Shown: piece after piece, positions 1-7,287 of the stretch
Position numbering within the stretch: position 1 is the stretch's first letter
Layout of the letters: each line of letters starts with the position of its first letter
Origin: Chitinispirillaceae bacterium
GTDB taxonomy: Bacteria > Fibrobacterota > Chitinivibrionia > Chitinivibrionales > Chitinispirillaceae
Assembly (NCBI GenBank): GCA_016932075.1
Contig: JAFGDP010000043.1
Coordinates: 1 to 9,517, forward strand
Direction of reading: 5' to 3'
DNA length: 9,517 nt
The notes under the pieces: generated by a model
The model's input: the letters and a program-made list of their open reading frames with translations, nothing else
Database searches by the model: none
What the model was told of the DNA's origin: nothing
Made by a program: the position numbers and the translations under genes

Positions 1-560
1 AAGTGCACCAGGAACGAGACGCGGAGGCCGGTACCGGAGTTGGTAGGACAGCAGGTAAGGAATCCCCGGCGGGAATCGAAGGCATAGTCGATCGCGCTGC
101 CGAGTTGTGCATCAAACGCGTCGATTAATTTCCACGCATCAACCGGCTGGCATCCCGACACGAGACACTGCATCCGGATATGATCTTCTTCATTGATCAT
201 GACCGAGAGGCGCTGCATCTCATCGCATGCCACGCCGCGGTCCCCGTCGGTACTGAGCAGGTCCGGGCTCGCCACCCGCCGCTCGACGAGGTACTGCGCT
301 TCGAGTCGGGGCGTGGTGGAAAAATTGACTGCCTTCATAACGCTTCCGGTGCCGAAGGCCTTGAGTGCGCCGGTCACGGCGCCGTATGCTGCTGCCCGTT
401 CCCGCAGCGAAGCATGGGGGGGGAAGGAGAAACCGGCAATATTGCGCGCCAGCCTTATTCTGGTTGTGATGATGATGTCGCTTTCCGGTCCTGATCCATT
501 GCACCAGGTCGGCAGCCGGATTCGCTTCCTTCGAACCGGCGAAGGGCGGTCGGTATTCAT
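1..560 (-). CDS. mcsB: Protein arginine kinase McsB, N-terminal part (runs off the left edge)
   Basis: McsB phosphorylates arginine residues on proteins, tagging them for ClpC/ClpP degradation and, in Firmicutes, inactivating the CtsR repressor. Translating the minus strand from the ATG at 560-558 gives 186 codons that stay open to the window edge. Residues 32-40 read TTRIRLARN, the phosphagen-kinase-like arginine-binding signature. NEEDH at 123-127 matches the conserved acidic catalytic motif. CPTNSGTGLR at 171-180 contains the cysteine position known to be essential in this family. The ATG overlaps the mcsA stop in an ATGA tetranucleotide, so the two are probably translationally coupled. 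An AAAGGA sits about 11 bases upstream inside mcsA. The C-terminal half, including the rest of the ATP site and the pArg-binding domain, lies outside the window. Assignment by motif recognition is secure. Confidence 0.93.
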   Translation of the reverse strand, partial: MNTDRPSPVRRKRIRLPTWCNGSGPESDIIITTRIRLARNIAGFSFPPHASLRERAAAYGAVTGALKAFGTGSVMKAVNFSTTPRLEAQYLVERRVASPDLLSTDGDRGVACDEMQRLSVMINEEDHIRMQCLVSGCQPVDAWKLIDAFDAQLGSAIDYAFDSRRGFLTCCPTNSGTGLRVSFLVH

Positions 561-1030
561 GCGTGCGTTGTTCCTTTACGGCCCCGGATCGAATCACGAA
601 GCACTGCGGCGCGTTCGAAATCCTCATTCTTTATCGCTGCCTCGAGAGCGAGGCGCAGATCAGGGCAAGAGAGGGCGTCTGCCGCCGGTACTGGGCGGTA
701 CGCTTTGCCCTTATGTTCGAGCGAGCCATGCATGCGAAACAGGAGATCGTCAACCTCCTGCTCAAAGGCGCTGTAGCAGGAGGGACATCCCAGCCAGCCG
801 TTGCTTATAAATTCGGAGAGCTTCTTTTTGCACGAACCGCATTCCCGGTCAGGCCGTATGGGTAATGGTTCGGGCCCGACGTCGGATACCGGCTGCTGGG
901 CAATGGATAGGTGAATACCACGTTTCTGAGCGCACTCATCGCATAGATGGAAAGAAAGCGTCTCGTTATCGATTATCTGGGTCAGATGTATCGTGGCAGG
1001 ATGGAGACCGCATTCCTGGCATTGCTTCAT
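557..1030 (-). CDS. mcsA: McsA, zinc-finger/UVR-domain activator of McsB
   Basis: McsA is the zinc-binding partner that activates the McsB arginine kinase. The 157-residue product has two four-cysteine clusters: C4/C7 with C30/C33, and C64/C67 with C82/C85. The second sits in the family pattern ending GWLGCPSCYSAF. A C-terminal UVR motif spans residues ~126-150 (around NEDFERAAVLRD), the element shared with UvrB/UvrC and ClpC-type proteins. Length is close to that of known McsA proteins. The ATG at 1030-1028 has AAAGGA about 10 bases upstream. The stop overlaps the mcsB start by 4 bases. No ctsR or clpC is visible; they may lie beyond mcsB or elsewhere. The gene diverges from the serine protease gene on the other strand. 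Often annotated as 'UvrB/UvrC motif-containing protein'. Confidence 0.93.
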   Translation of the reverse strand: MKQCQECGLHPATIHLTQIIDNETLSFHLCDECAQKRGIHLSIAQQPVSDVGPEPLPIRPDRECGSCKKKLSEFISNGWLGCPSCYSAFEQEVDDLLFRMHGSLEHKGKAYRPVPAADALSCPDLRLALEAAIKNEDFERAAVLRDSIRGRKGTTHA

Positions 1031-1120
1031 GACAGCCTGGTCCTTTGGGGGTGGGCGTGAATCGGTATGGAAATAAAACTACTATTTCGACAGCATATCA
1101 GGCTAATACCTCTGGATATA

Positions 1121-1150
1121 TTGCATTGTTCCCACAGGGAAAAGTATACT
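1121..1150 (+). promoter_or_regulatory. Putative sigma-70 promoter for the protease-FHA unit, with an inverted repeat in its spacer
   Basis: TTGCAT at 1121-1126 and TATACT at 1145-1150 are separated by 18 bases. The -10 matches the consensus at five of six positions; the -35 is weaker. Between the two boxes lies TTCCC-ACA-GGGAA (1129-1141), a perfect 5-bp inverted repeat with a 3-base centre, in a place where a repressor could block polymerase. Transcription would begin near 1157, which argues against the far-upstream in-frame ATG at 1045 as the protease start. Promoter call from sequence only. Confidence 0.45.
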
Positions 1151-1244
1151 CTCTATTTCGGTTGCTGCGGATGGTCAAGCATTCAGGTGTCCGGGTGTTG
1201 TGTTTGTCCGCGGCGGCAGTCCTGCTTTTTCATCCATTTTCTTG

Positions 1245-1264
1245 CGGCGGGGATGACCCCGCCG
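1245..1264 (+). other. GC-rich 8-bp perfect hairpin just ahead of the protease start
   Basis: CGGCGGGG (1245-1252) pairs perfectly with CCCCGCCG (1257-1264) around an ATGA loop. It lies 20 bases upstream of the preferred ATG (1285) and six bases before the AAAGG ribosome-binding-like stretch (1271-1275). No T-run follows on either strand, so it does not look like an intrinsic terminator. It could be a 5'-leader structure that tunes translation. If translation starts further upstream (1171 or 1045), it is simply coding sequence. Confidence 0.4.
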
Positions 1265-1284
1265 TCTTGCAAAGGCTGATGATC

Positions 1285-2574
1285 ATGGCCGGTCGTGCAA
1301 GTATGCACCAGCTCCTCGTCTTCGTTGCTGCGTCATGTGTCTTTGCCGTACCGGCGGAGAAAGACGATCAATCCAGCGGACATGCGAATGAACTGTTTTC
1401 CATGCTGCAGGAGCGGGTGTTTCAGATACGGGTCATTGATAAGAGCTCTGGAAAGAAATCTACGATCGGTTCCGGCTTTTTAATCGGCGCCGACGGCCTG
1501 TTCGCAACCAATTACCATGTTGTTTCGGATATGGTGATCGAGCCGGGGCGTTACCGGCTCGAATATGTGGCGCACGATAACCGGACCGGTCCCCTTTCGG
1601 TGCTCGATATTGACGTGGTCCATGATCTGGCCATCGTTGCCTGCGACAGCATGTACTCCTCGTTTTTTACGCTTAATCAGAATAAGCTGCAGAAGGGCAG
1701 CCGTATTTTTTCCATTGGCAACCCGCTCGATCTGGGCATGACGATTATCGAAGGTACCTACAGCGGACTCATCGAGCGGTCGCTGTACGAAAAAATCCAC
1801 TTTTCCGGTTCGCTCAATCCGGGAATGAGCGGGGGACCCGCAATTGACGCCGCCGGTTCGGTGATCGGCGTCAACGTGTCTACCGCGGGACAGGAAATCA
1901 GCTTTCTGGTCCCGGCACGGCACCTCCAAGCGCTCATTGATTCGGTGAGGGGAAGAATGCGGACCGATTCGGTCGATTTCTCAAAACGCATTGAAACACA
2001 GCTGTTTGAAAACCAGCGTCATTATATCAAGGCGCTCCTGGAAAAAGAGTGGAAGCAGGACACGCTGGGAAATGTGCTGGTGCCGCGGGAAATGGGCTCT
2101 ATTTTCAAGTGCTGGGGAGAGAGCAGGAACGACAGCGACATGCTCTATACCGTTTCGTCGGTATACTGCGCCAACGACGACGACATTTATCTCTCCGCGG
2201 AATTGACTACCGGCAGCATAGAGTTCAATTACCACTGGTACGAAACCGAAAAGCTCGGGCAGCACCGGTTTTACCACATGCTGCAGGAACAGTTCGCCAA
2301 CTTCCATGTTCCCAACTATGCGGGTAAAAAAGAGTTGGAGGAACCTGCCTGCGCCACCGAATTTGTCGCCGCCGGCAGCGCGGAATGGAAAACGACCATG
2401 TGTTCCTGGCGCTATAAAAAATACCGGCGATTGCACGACGTGGTGCTTAAAATAGCGCTTGTCAACAATCGGTCGAAAAGCATGGTTATTGATCTTACCC
2501 TGCTCGGCGTGAGCCGGGAAATGGCCATTGCGTTTTGTAAGCGGTTCATGGGGGCGTTGCAGTGGCGGGATTGA
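1285..2574 (+). CDS. Exported trypsin-like (HtrA/S1-type) serine protease without PDZ domain
   Basis: Predicted periplasmic or extracytoplasmic serine endopeptidase. Numbered from the ATG at 1285 (429 residues), residues 1-24 form a signal peptide ending V-P-A before EKDD. The catalytic triad is readable: H78 in TNYHVVSD, D114 in VVHDLAIV and S182 in NPGMSGGPAI, the layout of the trypsin_2/DegP group. The protease fold ends near residue 215. In place of PDZ domains there is a ~200-residue tail with several Cys, Trp and Tyr residues that I do not recognise. Start choice: AAAGG lies 9 bases before ATG 1285. The frame stays open upstream to ATG 1171, which would add a second hydrophobic, weakly lipoprotein-like segment, and to ATG 1045, which lies before the putative promoter. 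The 3' end overlaps the FHA gene by 13 bases, so the two are probably co-translated. Protease class is confident; start and substrate are not. Confidence 0.85.
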   Translation: MAGRASMHQLLVFVAASCVFAVPAEKDDQSSGHANELFSMLQERVFQIRVIDKSSGKKSTIGSGFLIGADGLFATNYHVVSDMVIEPGRYRLEYVAHDNRTGPLSVLDIDVVHDLAIVACDSMYSSFFTLNQNKLQKGSRIFSIGNPLDLGMTIIEGTYSGLIERSLYEKIHFSGSLNPGMSGGPAIDAAGSVIGVNVSTAGQEISFLVPARHLQALIDSVRGRMRTDSVDFSKRIETQLFENQRHYIKALLEKEWKQDTLGNVLVPREMGSIFKCWGESRNDSDMLYTVSSVYCANDDDIYLSAELTTGSIEFNYHWYETEKLGQHRFYHMLQEQFANFHVPNYAGKKELEEPACATEFVAAGSAEWKTTMCSWRYKKYRRLHDVVLKIALVNNRSKSMVIDLTLLGVSREMAIAFCKRFMGALQWRD

Positions 2575-3536
2575 TTATCGAGATTCTGGGGCGTTCAAGC
2601 GACCGGAGCGTCTTTCATAAGGTAAGCCGCTTTCCGCTCTCCGTCGGCAGGGCGCCGGAGAACGACCTGATTGTTGCGGACCCCTATGTCTCGCCCCGTC
2701 ACCTCTCCGTAGAGGAATGCGGCGAAGGGTGGCTGGTCGTGGATCAGGGCAGCACGAATGGTGTGCTTTTCGGCAAGGGAAGGCGGATCAACGCACCCGT
2801 GGAGGTGCGATCGGGCGACAGCGTACTGATCGGAAGGACCACGTTGCGGTTTCTGTCGCCAACGCAGGAGGTGGTGCCGGCATTGCCGCTCCCGGCAAAG
2901 CAGGGTGCCGGAACTCGAGTGGGTATTCCGCTTATTGCATTTGTAACCATTATGATGACGTTTTCTTTCGTCACGGCCAACCGGTATCTCCACTCGGTCA
3001 CCGAGATAAAACCCATTGCTCTTTTTGCAGAGTCGCTTCCCCTGCTCTTTTTTCCGCTGCTGTGGGCCGGTGTCTGGGCGTTGAGCGGATTCATCGTAAA
3101 AAGGAGGGGTGATTTCAGCCTCCAACTCATTGTTGCCAATGCCGCGTTTATACTTTTTTCCCTGTTTACGACACTGGCCGAATATGTCGACTATTTCACC
3201 TCCAGCCTCGTGCTCTCGAATAGCACCCAGTATGTGTGCATGGGGTTGTTGTCGACAACGCTTCTCTTTTTAAATCTTAAAATCGCCACAGGAACCGCGG
3301 GTCTTCGCCGGGTCATGGTTGCGCTTTCCATTGGCGGCGGCATTGTTATTCTGATCGCGGTGTCTAACCATGCCGAGAACGCGGAGAACGGCATGATGCC
3401 ACAATATTCGCGGACACTCAAACCGCCCTATGCCAGAATTGCCAGCACCGTTACGATTGAGCAGTTCTTTGATCATGGTAAGAAACTCTTCGGGGAACAG
3501 AAAACAAAAGAAAGCAAGAAAACAGCGGATCCCTGA
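2562..3536 (+). CDS. FHA-domain membrane protein (N-terminal FHA, five predicted TM helices)
   Basis: FHA domains bind phosphothreonine peptides. Residues ~5-98 form the FHA fold with its hallmark residues: G29-R30, S44-P-R-H47 and S64-T-N66-G67. A Pro/Ala-rich linker (~100-118) leads to five hydrophobic segments at about 120-139, 152-178, 187-206, 223-243 and 250-268, then a charged Lys-rich tail. The FHA domain is expected to be cytoplasmic. The start is a GTG at 2562 inside the protease gene, with GGGGG at 2550-2554 seven bases upstream; TTG at 2571 is an alternative. The 13-base overlap implies translational coupling with the upstream protease. The membrane part resembles no transporter or kinase I recognise. 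No Ser/Thr kinase gene is visible in the window to supply the ligand. Only 24 bases separate it from the convergent lolD end, with no clear terminator. Confidence 0.85.
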   Translation: MAGLIIEILGRSSDRSVFHKVSRFPLSVGRAPENDLIVADPYVSPRHLSVEECGEGWLVVDQGSTNGVLFGKGRRINAPVEVRSGDSVLIGRTTLRFLSPTQEVVPALPLPAKQGAGTRVGIPLIAFVTIMMTFSFVTANRYLHSVTEIKPIALFAESLPLLFFPLLWAGVWALSGFIVKRRGDFSLQLIVANAAFILFSLFTTLAEYVDYFTSSLVLSNSTQYVCMGLLSTTLLFLNLKIATGTAGLRRVMVALSIGGGIVILIAVSNHAENAENGMMPQYSRTLKPPYARIASTVTIEQFFDHGKKLFGEQKTKESKKTADP

Positions 3537-3560
3537 CACATACCGACACAAGAGGCGCGG

Positions 3561-4238
3561 TCATGGCTTTACACCGCCGTCCTCAAGATGGATGATCCGG
3601 TGCATTCCTTCGGTGAGCTGGCTGTTGTGCGTGGCGATAATAAAGGTCTGCTGGAGTTCGCGGTTGGCCTGGTGGAAATAGTTGAGCAGCAACTCGCCAT
3701 TTCCTTTATCAAGGTTTCCGGTCGGTTCGTCGGCCAGCACGAGTGAAGGATCATTGATGAGGGCGCGAGCAAGCGCAGCGCGTTGGCGTTCGCCGCCGGA
3801 AAGTTCCGTCGGGTAGTGAGAGAATCTTCCCTTGAGGCCAAAGGTCTCGAGAAGGTAGATTGCCCGCTCCACGCACCATGTTCTGGATTTGCCCGCGATA
3901 AGACCGGGAATCATGACGTTTTCAAGCGCGGTAAAATCCGGGAGCAGATGATGGAACTGAAATACGAAACCGATTTTTTGGTTGCGAAAGGCGGCCAGCT
4001 CCCTGAGCGCAAGCCGCGACAGCTCGCGTCCTTCAAAAAGCACCTCCCCCGACGTGGCCCGGTCAAGCCCGCCGAGAATCTGCAGGAGCGTGGTCTTGCC
4101 GGCGCCGGAAACGCCGAGCAGGGCGATCATCTCTCCTTTTTGTACGGTAAACGACACGTCACGCAGCACATCAAACGGACCCGCATCATCGTGATAGGTT
4201 TTCTTCAGGCGATGAACCGACAGGAAGGGATCACTCAT
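3561..4238 (-). CDS. lolD: Lipoprotein-releasing system ATP-binding protein LolD
   Basis: LolD is the ATPase that powers the LolC/E permease, extracting outer-membrane-destined lipoproteins from the inner membrane and handing them to LolA. The 225-residue product is a complete ABC subunit. Walker A is GVSGAGKT (42-49), the Q-loop is Q94, and the ABC signature LSGGE is at 146-150. Walker B is LVLADE (166-171), followed by PTGNLD and the H-loop H204. The PTGNLD form and short length are typical of the LolD/MacB/FtsE subgroup. The ATG overlaps the end of lolE by 8 bases, with GGAG about 10 bases upstream. Last gene of the lysS-lolE-lolD group. FtsE-like or MacB-like alternatives are disfavoured because the partner permease is LolC/E-type. 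Confidence 0.92.
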   Translation of the reverse strand: MSDPFLSVHRLKKTYHDDAGPFDVLRDVSFTVQKGEMIALLGVSGAGKTTLLQILGGLDRATSGEVLFEGRELSRLALRELAAFRNQKIGFVFQFHHLLPDFTALENVMIPGLIAGKSRTWCVERAIYLLETFGLKGRFSHYPTELSGGERQRAALARALINDPSLVLADEPTGNLDKGNGELLLNYFHQANRELQQTFIIATHNSQLTEGMHRIIHLEDGGVKP

Positions 4239-5457
4239 ATCGTATCGACTCCGCCGGCAGCATTTTTGACGCCTTGTACGCGGGATAGAGCGTTGTCAGC
4301 CAGGAGATAAGGTTTGCCGACACGTACACGAGGCCCACATCAAAGCCCCTGATAATGACCGGCAGCGTATCAATGAAGTAAATGTCGCCGGGCAGCGGAA
4401 TGAGGCGCCAATGATACTGGATGGCACAGAGCGTTACCCCGAGCGACACGCCTACCGTGGAACCCACGAATCCGACCACAATCCCGTAAATGACAAATAT
4501 TTTAAGGATCGATGATGAATGCGCTCCCATGCTCATGAGGATGCCGATCTCGCGCCGTTTTTCAAACGTCATGGTGATAAGCGATGATACAATATTGAGC
4601 GCGGCTACCAGCATGATGAGCGAAATGACAATGTATATTATGAGCCGCTCCAGCTTCATCCACTGGAACAGCGACTTGTTCTGCGACTCCCAGTCCAGGA
4701 CCCGGAACGGGTAGTTCCCGAGTTCATTCCTGATGTTTTCCACGATCTTGGCGGCCTTAAACAGGTCGGTGGTTTTGATCTGGATACCCTCAACCCCTTG
4801 CATATCAAAAAGCTCCCGGGCAGATGCGATGGAAATGTACACAAGATTCAGATCGTATTCATACATGCCGGTCTCGAAAATTCCGGCAACAGTGAAGCGC
4901 ATCATTTTCGGCACCGGATCACTTGACCCTTCGGGCGTGGAAAGCGACATGAGCACGGCCTCGGATCCCTGCCGCACGCCCATCTTGTCTGCAAGCCCGA
5001 GTCCTATCACGATGCCGGGAAAACTGCGGTCACGGTTCGAAACCCTGGTGCCGAGTTCAAATGCCCCATGCTTGATCTTTGCGTGAAGATCGGTCACGGT
5101 CTGTTCAAGCGAATCGTCCACGCCCATGATGAGCACGCCTTCCTGCACCTGTTCATGCTCGATTCCGCCCTTGCCGGTAATGTACGGCGCGGCAGCGACC
5201 ACGCCCGGCTGCTGGAGAATAATCTCGCGCAGCGAGTCAGGATTTTCAATTTCCATGGAGTGGTACTGAAAGATCTTTGCGTGGGCGAGCGTTCCCACGA
5301 TCCGGTCGCGCACCTCTTTTTCAAAGCCATTAGCGATGGAGAGCGCGATGATCAGGACAAAGCTGCCAAGGAAAACGCCGATGGCGGTAATGTAGGTGCC
5401 GATCTTGCGCTTGCCGCGCAGATACCGCAGGGAGACGAAAAGTTCCATGGAATTCAT
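4231..5457 (-). CDS. lolE: Lipoprotein-releasing system permease, LolC/LolE family
   Basis: Inner-membrane permease of the Lol system. The 408-residue product has the family topology: one N-terminal membrane helix (~21-43), a large periplasmic domain (~45-268), then three helices (~271-293, 317-341, 373-393). The cytoplasmic loop EKRREIGILMSMGA (299-312) is the coupling signature of the FtsX/MacB/LolE superfamily. The C-terminus ends YPAYKASKMLPAESIRYE, as in LolC/LolE. Its ATG (5457-5455) directly follows the lysS TAA with no gap. GGAAG lies 5 bases upstream, inside the lysS 3' end, favouring this start over the ATG at 5448. Only one permease gene is present, so the transporter may be a homodimer (as proposed for LolF-type systems), unless a second copy lies elsewhere. 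LolC and LolE cannot be told apart with certainty here. Confidence 0.9.
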   Translation of the reverse strand: MNSMELFVSLRYLRGKRKIGTYITAIGVFLGSFVLIIALSIANGFEKEVRDRIVGTLAHAKIFQYHSMEIENPDSLREIILQQPGVVAAAPYITGKGGIEHEQVQEGVLIMGVDDSLEQTVTDLHAKIKHGAFELGTRVSNRDRSFPGIVIGLGLADKMGVRQGSEAVLMSLSTPEGSSDPVPKMMRFTVAGIFETGMYEYDLNLVYISIASARELFDMQGVEGIQIKTTDLFKAAKIVENIRNELGNYPFRVLDWESQNKSLFQWMKLERLIIYIVISLIMLVAALNIVSSLITMTFEKRREIGILMSMGAHSSSILKIFVIYGIVVGFVGSTVGVSLGVTLCAIQYHWRLIPLPGDIYFIDTLPVIIRGFDVGLVYVSANLISWLTTLYPAYKASKMLPAESIRYE

Positions 5458-6936
5458 TTATTCTTCCGGTCGCAGCAACGGAAACAGCACCACGTCGCGA
5501 AGGGTTGAAGCATTGGTCAGGACCGCCACGACCCGGTCGATACCCATGCCCCAGCCTGAAATCGGCGGCATGCCGTACTCCATACACAGCACAAAGTCGT
5601 CGTCAACCTCCATTGTCTCAGTGTCGCCCTGAGCGCGGGCCGCGGCCTGCTGCCTGAACCGCGCCGCCTGGTCGATCGGATCTACCAGCTCCGAATAAGC
5701 GTTCACGACCTCCCATCCATTTATCACAAGCTGGAACCGGTCGACCACGAGCGGGTTTGCGTCGTTTTTGCGCGCAAGCGGCGACAAATCGAGCGGATGA
5801 TGGGTGATAAATTGCGGATTGACAATGGCTGGTCGAGATACTTTTTTATAAAGCAAGTCGATCAGCGTGCCGCGTCCGGCCTTTTTGACGTCCACGTCGG
5901 TCTCGAACCGGATCCCCTTGCGGTCGATCTCTGCCATCAGCCCGTCGCGCGCGGGAAACGCGTCGATGTCGATGCCGCAGTCCCGCAACAGCAGATCGCG
6001 AAATGAAATGCGGGGCCAGTCGCCGCTGAAATCGATCATCGTATTTTCGTAGGTCAGCTCAAGTCCGCCGTTGACTTCGGTCAGCAGATGCTTGATCAGC
6101 TTTTCAGTGAAATTCATGTTGTCGACATAATTCCAGAAGGCGCAGTAATACTCAAGCAGGGTAAAATCGGGCAGGTGTGACGCATCCACGCCCTCATTGC
6201 GGAAACTGCGCGCAAACTCGTACACCCGGTCGAATCCGCCGGCAATGGCGCGCTTGAGATAGGTTTCCGGGGCGATGCGCAGGTACACGTCGATATCGAG
6301 CGCGTTGTTGTGCGTGATAAACGGCCGGGCAAGAGCGCCCGAGGCCTTGTTGGTGAGCACCGGCGTATCGATCTCGGTAAATCCGTTTGCATCGAGGAAA
6401 TCCCTTAGGGTTTTAATAATAAGGGTTCGTTTTTTGAAACGTTCCCGGGATTCAGGCGTGGTAATAAGGTCAAGGTATCGCCGGCGCAACCGAAGCTCCG
6501 GGTCCGTCAGCCCGTGGAATTTCTCGGGCAGCGGACGGAGCGATTTCGACAGGAAGGTACAATGGTCGACATCGACGGTCTTTTCCCCGGTTTTGGTGGT
6601 CATCATGGCGCCGGTGATGCCGATAAAATCGCCAATATCAACGGTATCCTTGAACAGGGTAAATGCGTCGCCGAGTTTGTTTTTCTGGAGGGCGAACTGC
6701 AGTTTGCCGTCAATATCGTAGAGATGGCCGAACGCCAGCTTGCCGAAATACCGAAGCGCAACGATCCTTCCGGAAACCGCGACCGGTCCACTTCCATCCG
6801 CGAGCGTTTCTGCTTCGTGCAGACGGTGGGTGCGCTCGAACCGCTCGGCGAACGGAAGGATGCCGGATGAGCGAAGACGATCTATCTTTTTGGCACGGAT
6901 GGTAATTTGTTCGCTTGGGTCAACAACGGATTCCAA
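5458..6936 (-). CDS. lysS: Lysyl-tRNA synthetase, class II
   Basis: Attaches lysine to tRNA-Lys in the cytoplasm. From the TTG at 6936-6934 the product is 492 residues, a normal bacterial LysS length. It has an N-terminal OB-fold anticodon-binding domain (~52-132, beginning VSGRIVALRYFGKLAFG). The class II catalytic core follows: motif 1 around RDFLDANGFTEIDTP (178-192), motif 2 starting FRNEG (245-249), and motif 3 GMGIDR (463-468) with STLRDVVLFPLLRP (477-490). Start choice: GAGGGAG lies 9 bases before the TTG. The longer in-frame ATG at 6999 would add 21 residues unlike any LysS N-terminus. The motif 2 loop reads DASHLPDF where many LysS have a RHNPEF-type sequence, so this is a divergent subgroup. 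The OB domain excludes an EpmA/PoxA-type paralogue. It heads the operon with lolE and lolD, abutting lolE. Confidence 0.93.
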   Translation of the reverse strand: MESVVDPSEQITIRAKKIDRLRSSGILPFAERFERTHRLHEAETLADGSGPVAVSGRIVALRYFGKLAFGHLYDIDGKLQFALQKNKLGDAFTLFKDTVDIGDFIGITGAMMTTKTGEKTVDVDHCTFLSKSLRPLPEKFHGLTDPELRLRRRYLDLITTPESRERFKKRTLIIKTLRDFLDANGFTEIDTPVLTNKASGALARPFITHNNALDIDVYLRIAPETYLKRAIAGGFDRVYEFARSFRNEGVDASHLPDFTLLEYYCAFWNYVDNMNFTEKLIKHLLTEVNGGLELTYENTMIDFSGDWPRISFRDLLLRDCGIDIDAFPARDGLMAEIDRKGIRFETDVDVKKAGRGTLIDLLYKKVSRPAIVNPQFITHHPLDLSPLARKNDANPLVVDRFQLVINGWEVVNAYSELVDPIDQAARFRQQAAARAQGDTETMEVDDDFVLCMEYGMPPISGWGMGIDRVVAVLTNASTLRDVVLFPLLRPEE

Positions 6937-6945
6937 TGGTTTCGA

Positions 6946-6952
6946 CTCCCTC
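6946..6952 (-). promoter_or_regulatory. Strong ribosome binding site that decides a TTG start for lysS
   Basis: On the minus strand this reads GAGGGAG, complementary to the 16S 3' end, and is followed after 9 bases by TTG (6936-6934). The codons after this TTG match the usual beginning of LysS, with acidic and charged residues leading into a helix. No such site was seen at the correct distance from the upstream ATG at 6999. Confidence 0.6.
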
Positions 6953-7287
6953 GTGGCAGAGGAATATGAAAGGTGAAAATACAATATGGGCCACGGCAAC
7001 CATATTAGAAGGAAGCGGCACGGATGAATATTTGCTTTATGAACGCATGAAGAGTAGTGGAAAAGTGCTGCTTGTCATAATCCGGATACGCCATGTGTAT
7101 AGAAAGGCGCGATTGGTTTTCCATCCGCTTATTACTGGTTATGCCTTTTTTTCCACAAGCTTTTGTAAGATGTTGAAAATAAAGAGAACTCGCATTTCAC
7201 CTATTATAGGGACATTTGGGGCGCCTCTTTTGGCTTATATTTATTATAATTGCTGCTCATTGAATTGAGGGATACCGTGGGGGAGCC
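6953..7287. other. Gene-free stretch between divergent lysS and the lectin gene
   Basis: About 335 bases with no convincing gene. Open frames here overlap the lysS start and show no family resemblance. The segment becomes AT-rich toward the lectin gene and contains TATAAT at 7245-7250, a perfect -10 box. No good -35 lies 16-18 bases upstream, so it is at most a candidate promoter for the lectin gene. The lysS promoter should also lie here on the minus strand, but I could not pick one convincingly. Confidence 0.4.

Noticed and set aside
1245..1264. Intrinsic terminator
   Set aside because: Perfect GC stem but no T-run on either side in either orientation.
1045..1284. N-terminal extension of the protease from ATG 1045
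   Set aside because: It would start before the likely promoter and place two hydrophobic segments in tandem; ATG 1285 has a better ribosome binding site and a clean signal peptide. Not fully excluded.
6915..7268. 117-codon plus-strand open frame upstream of the lectin gene
   Set aside because: Overlaps the lysS start and ribosome binding site on the other strand, and the product has no family resemblance.
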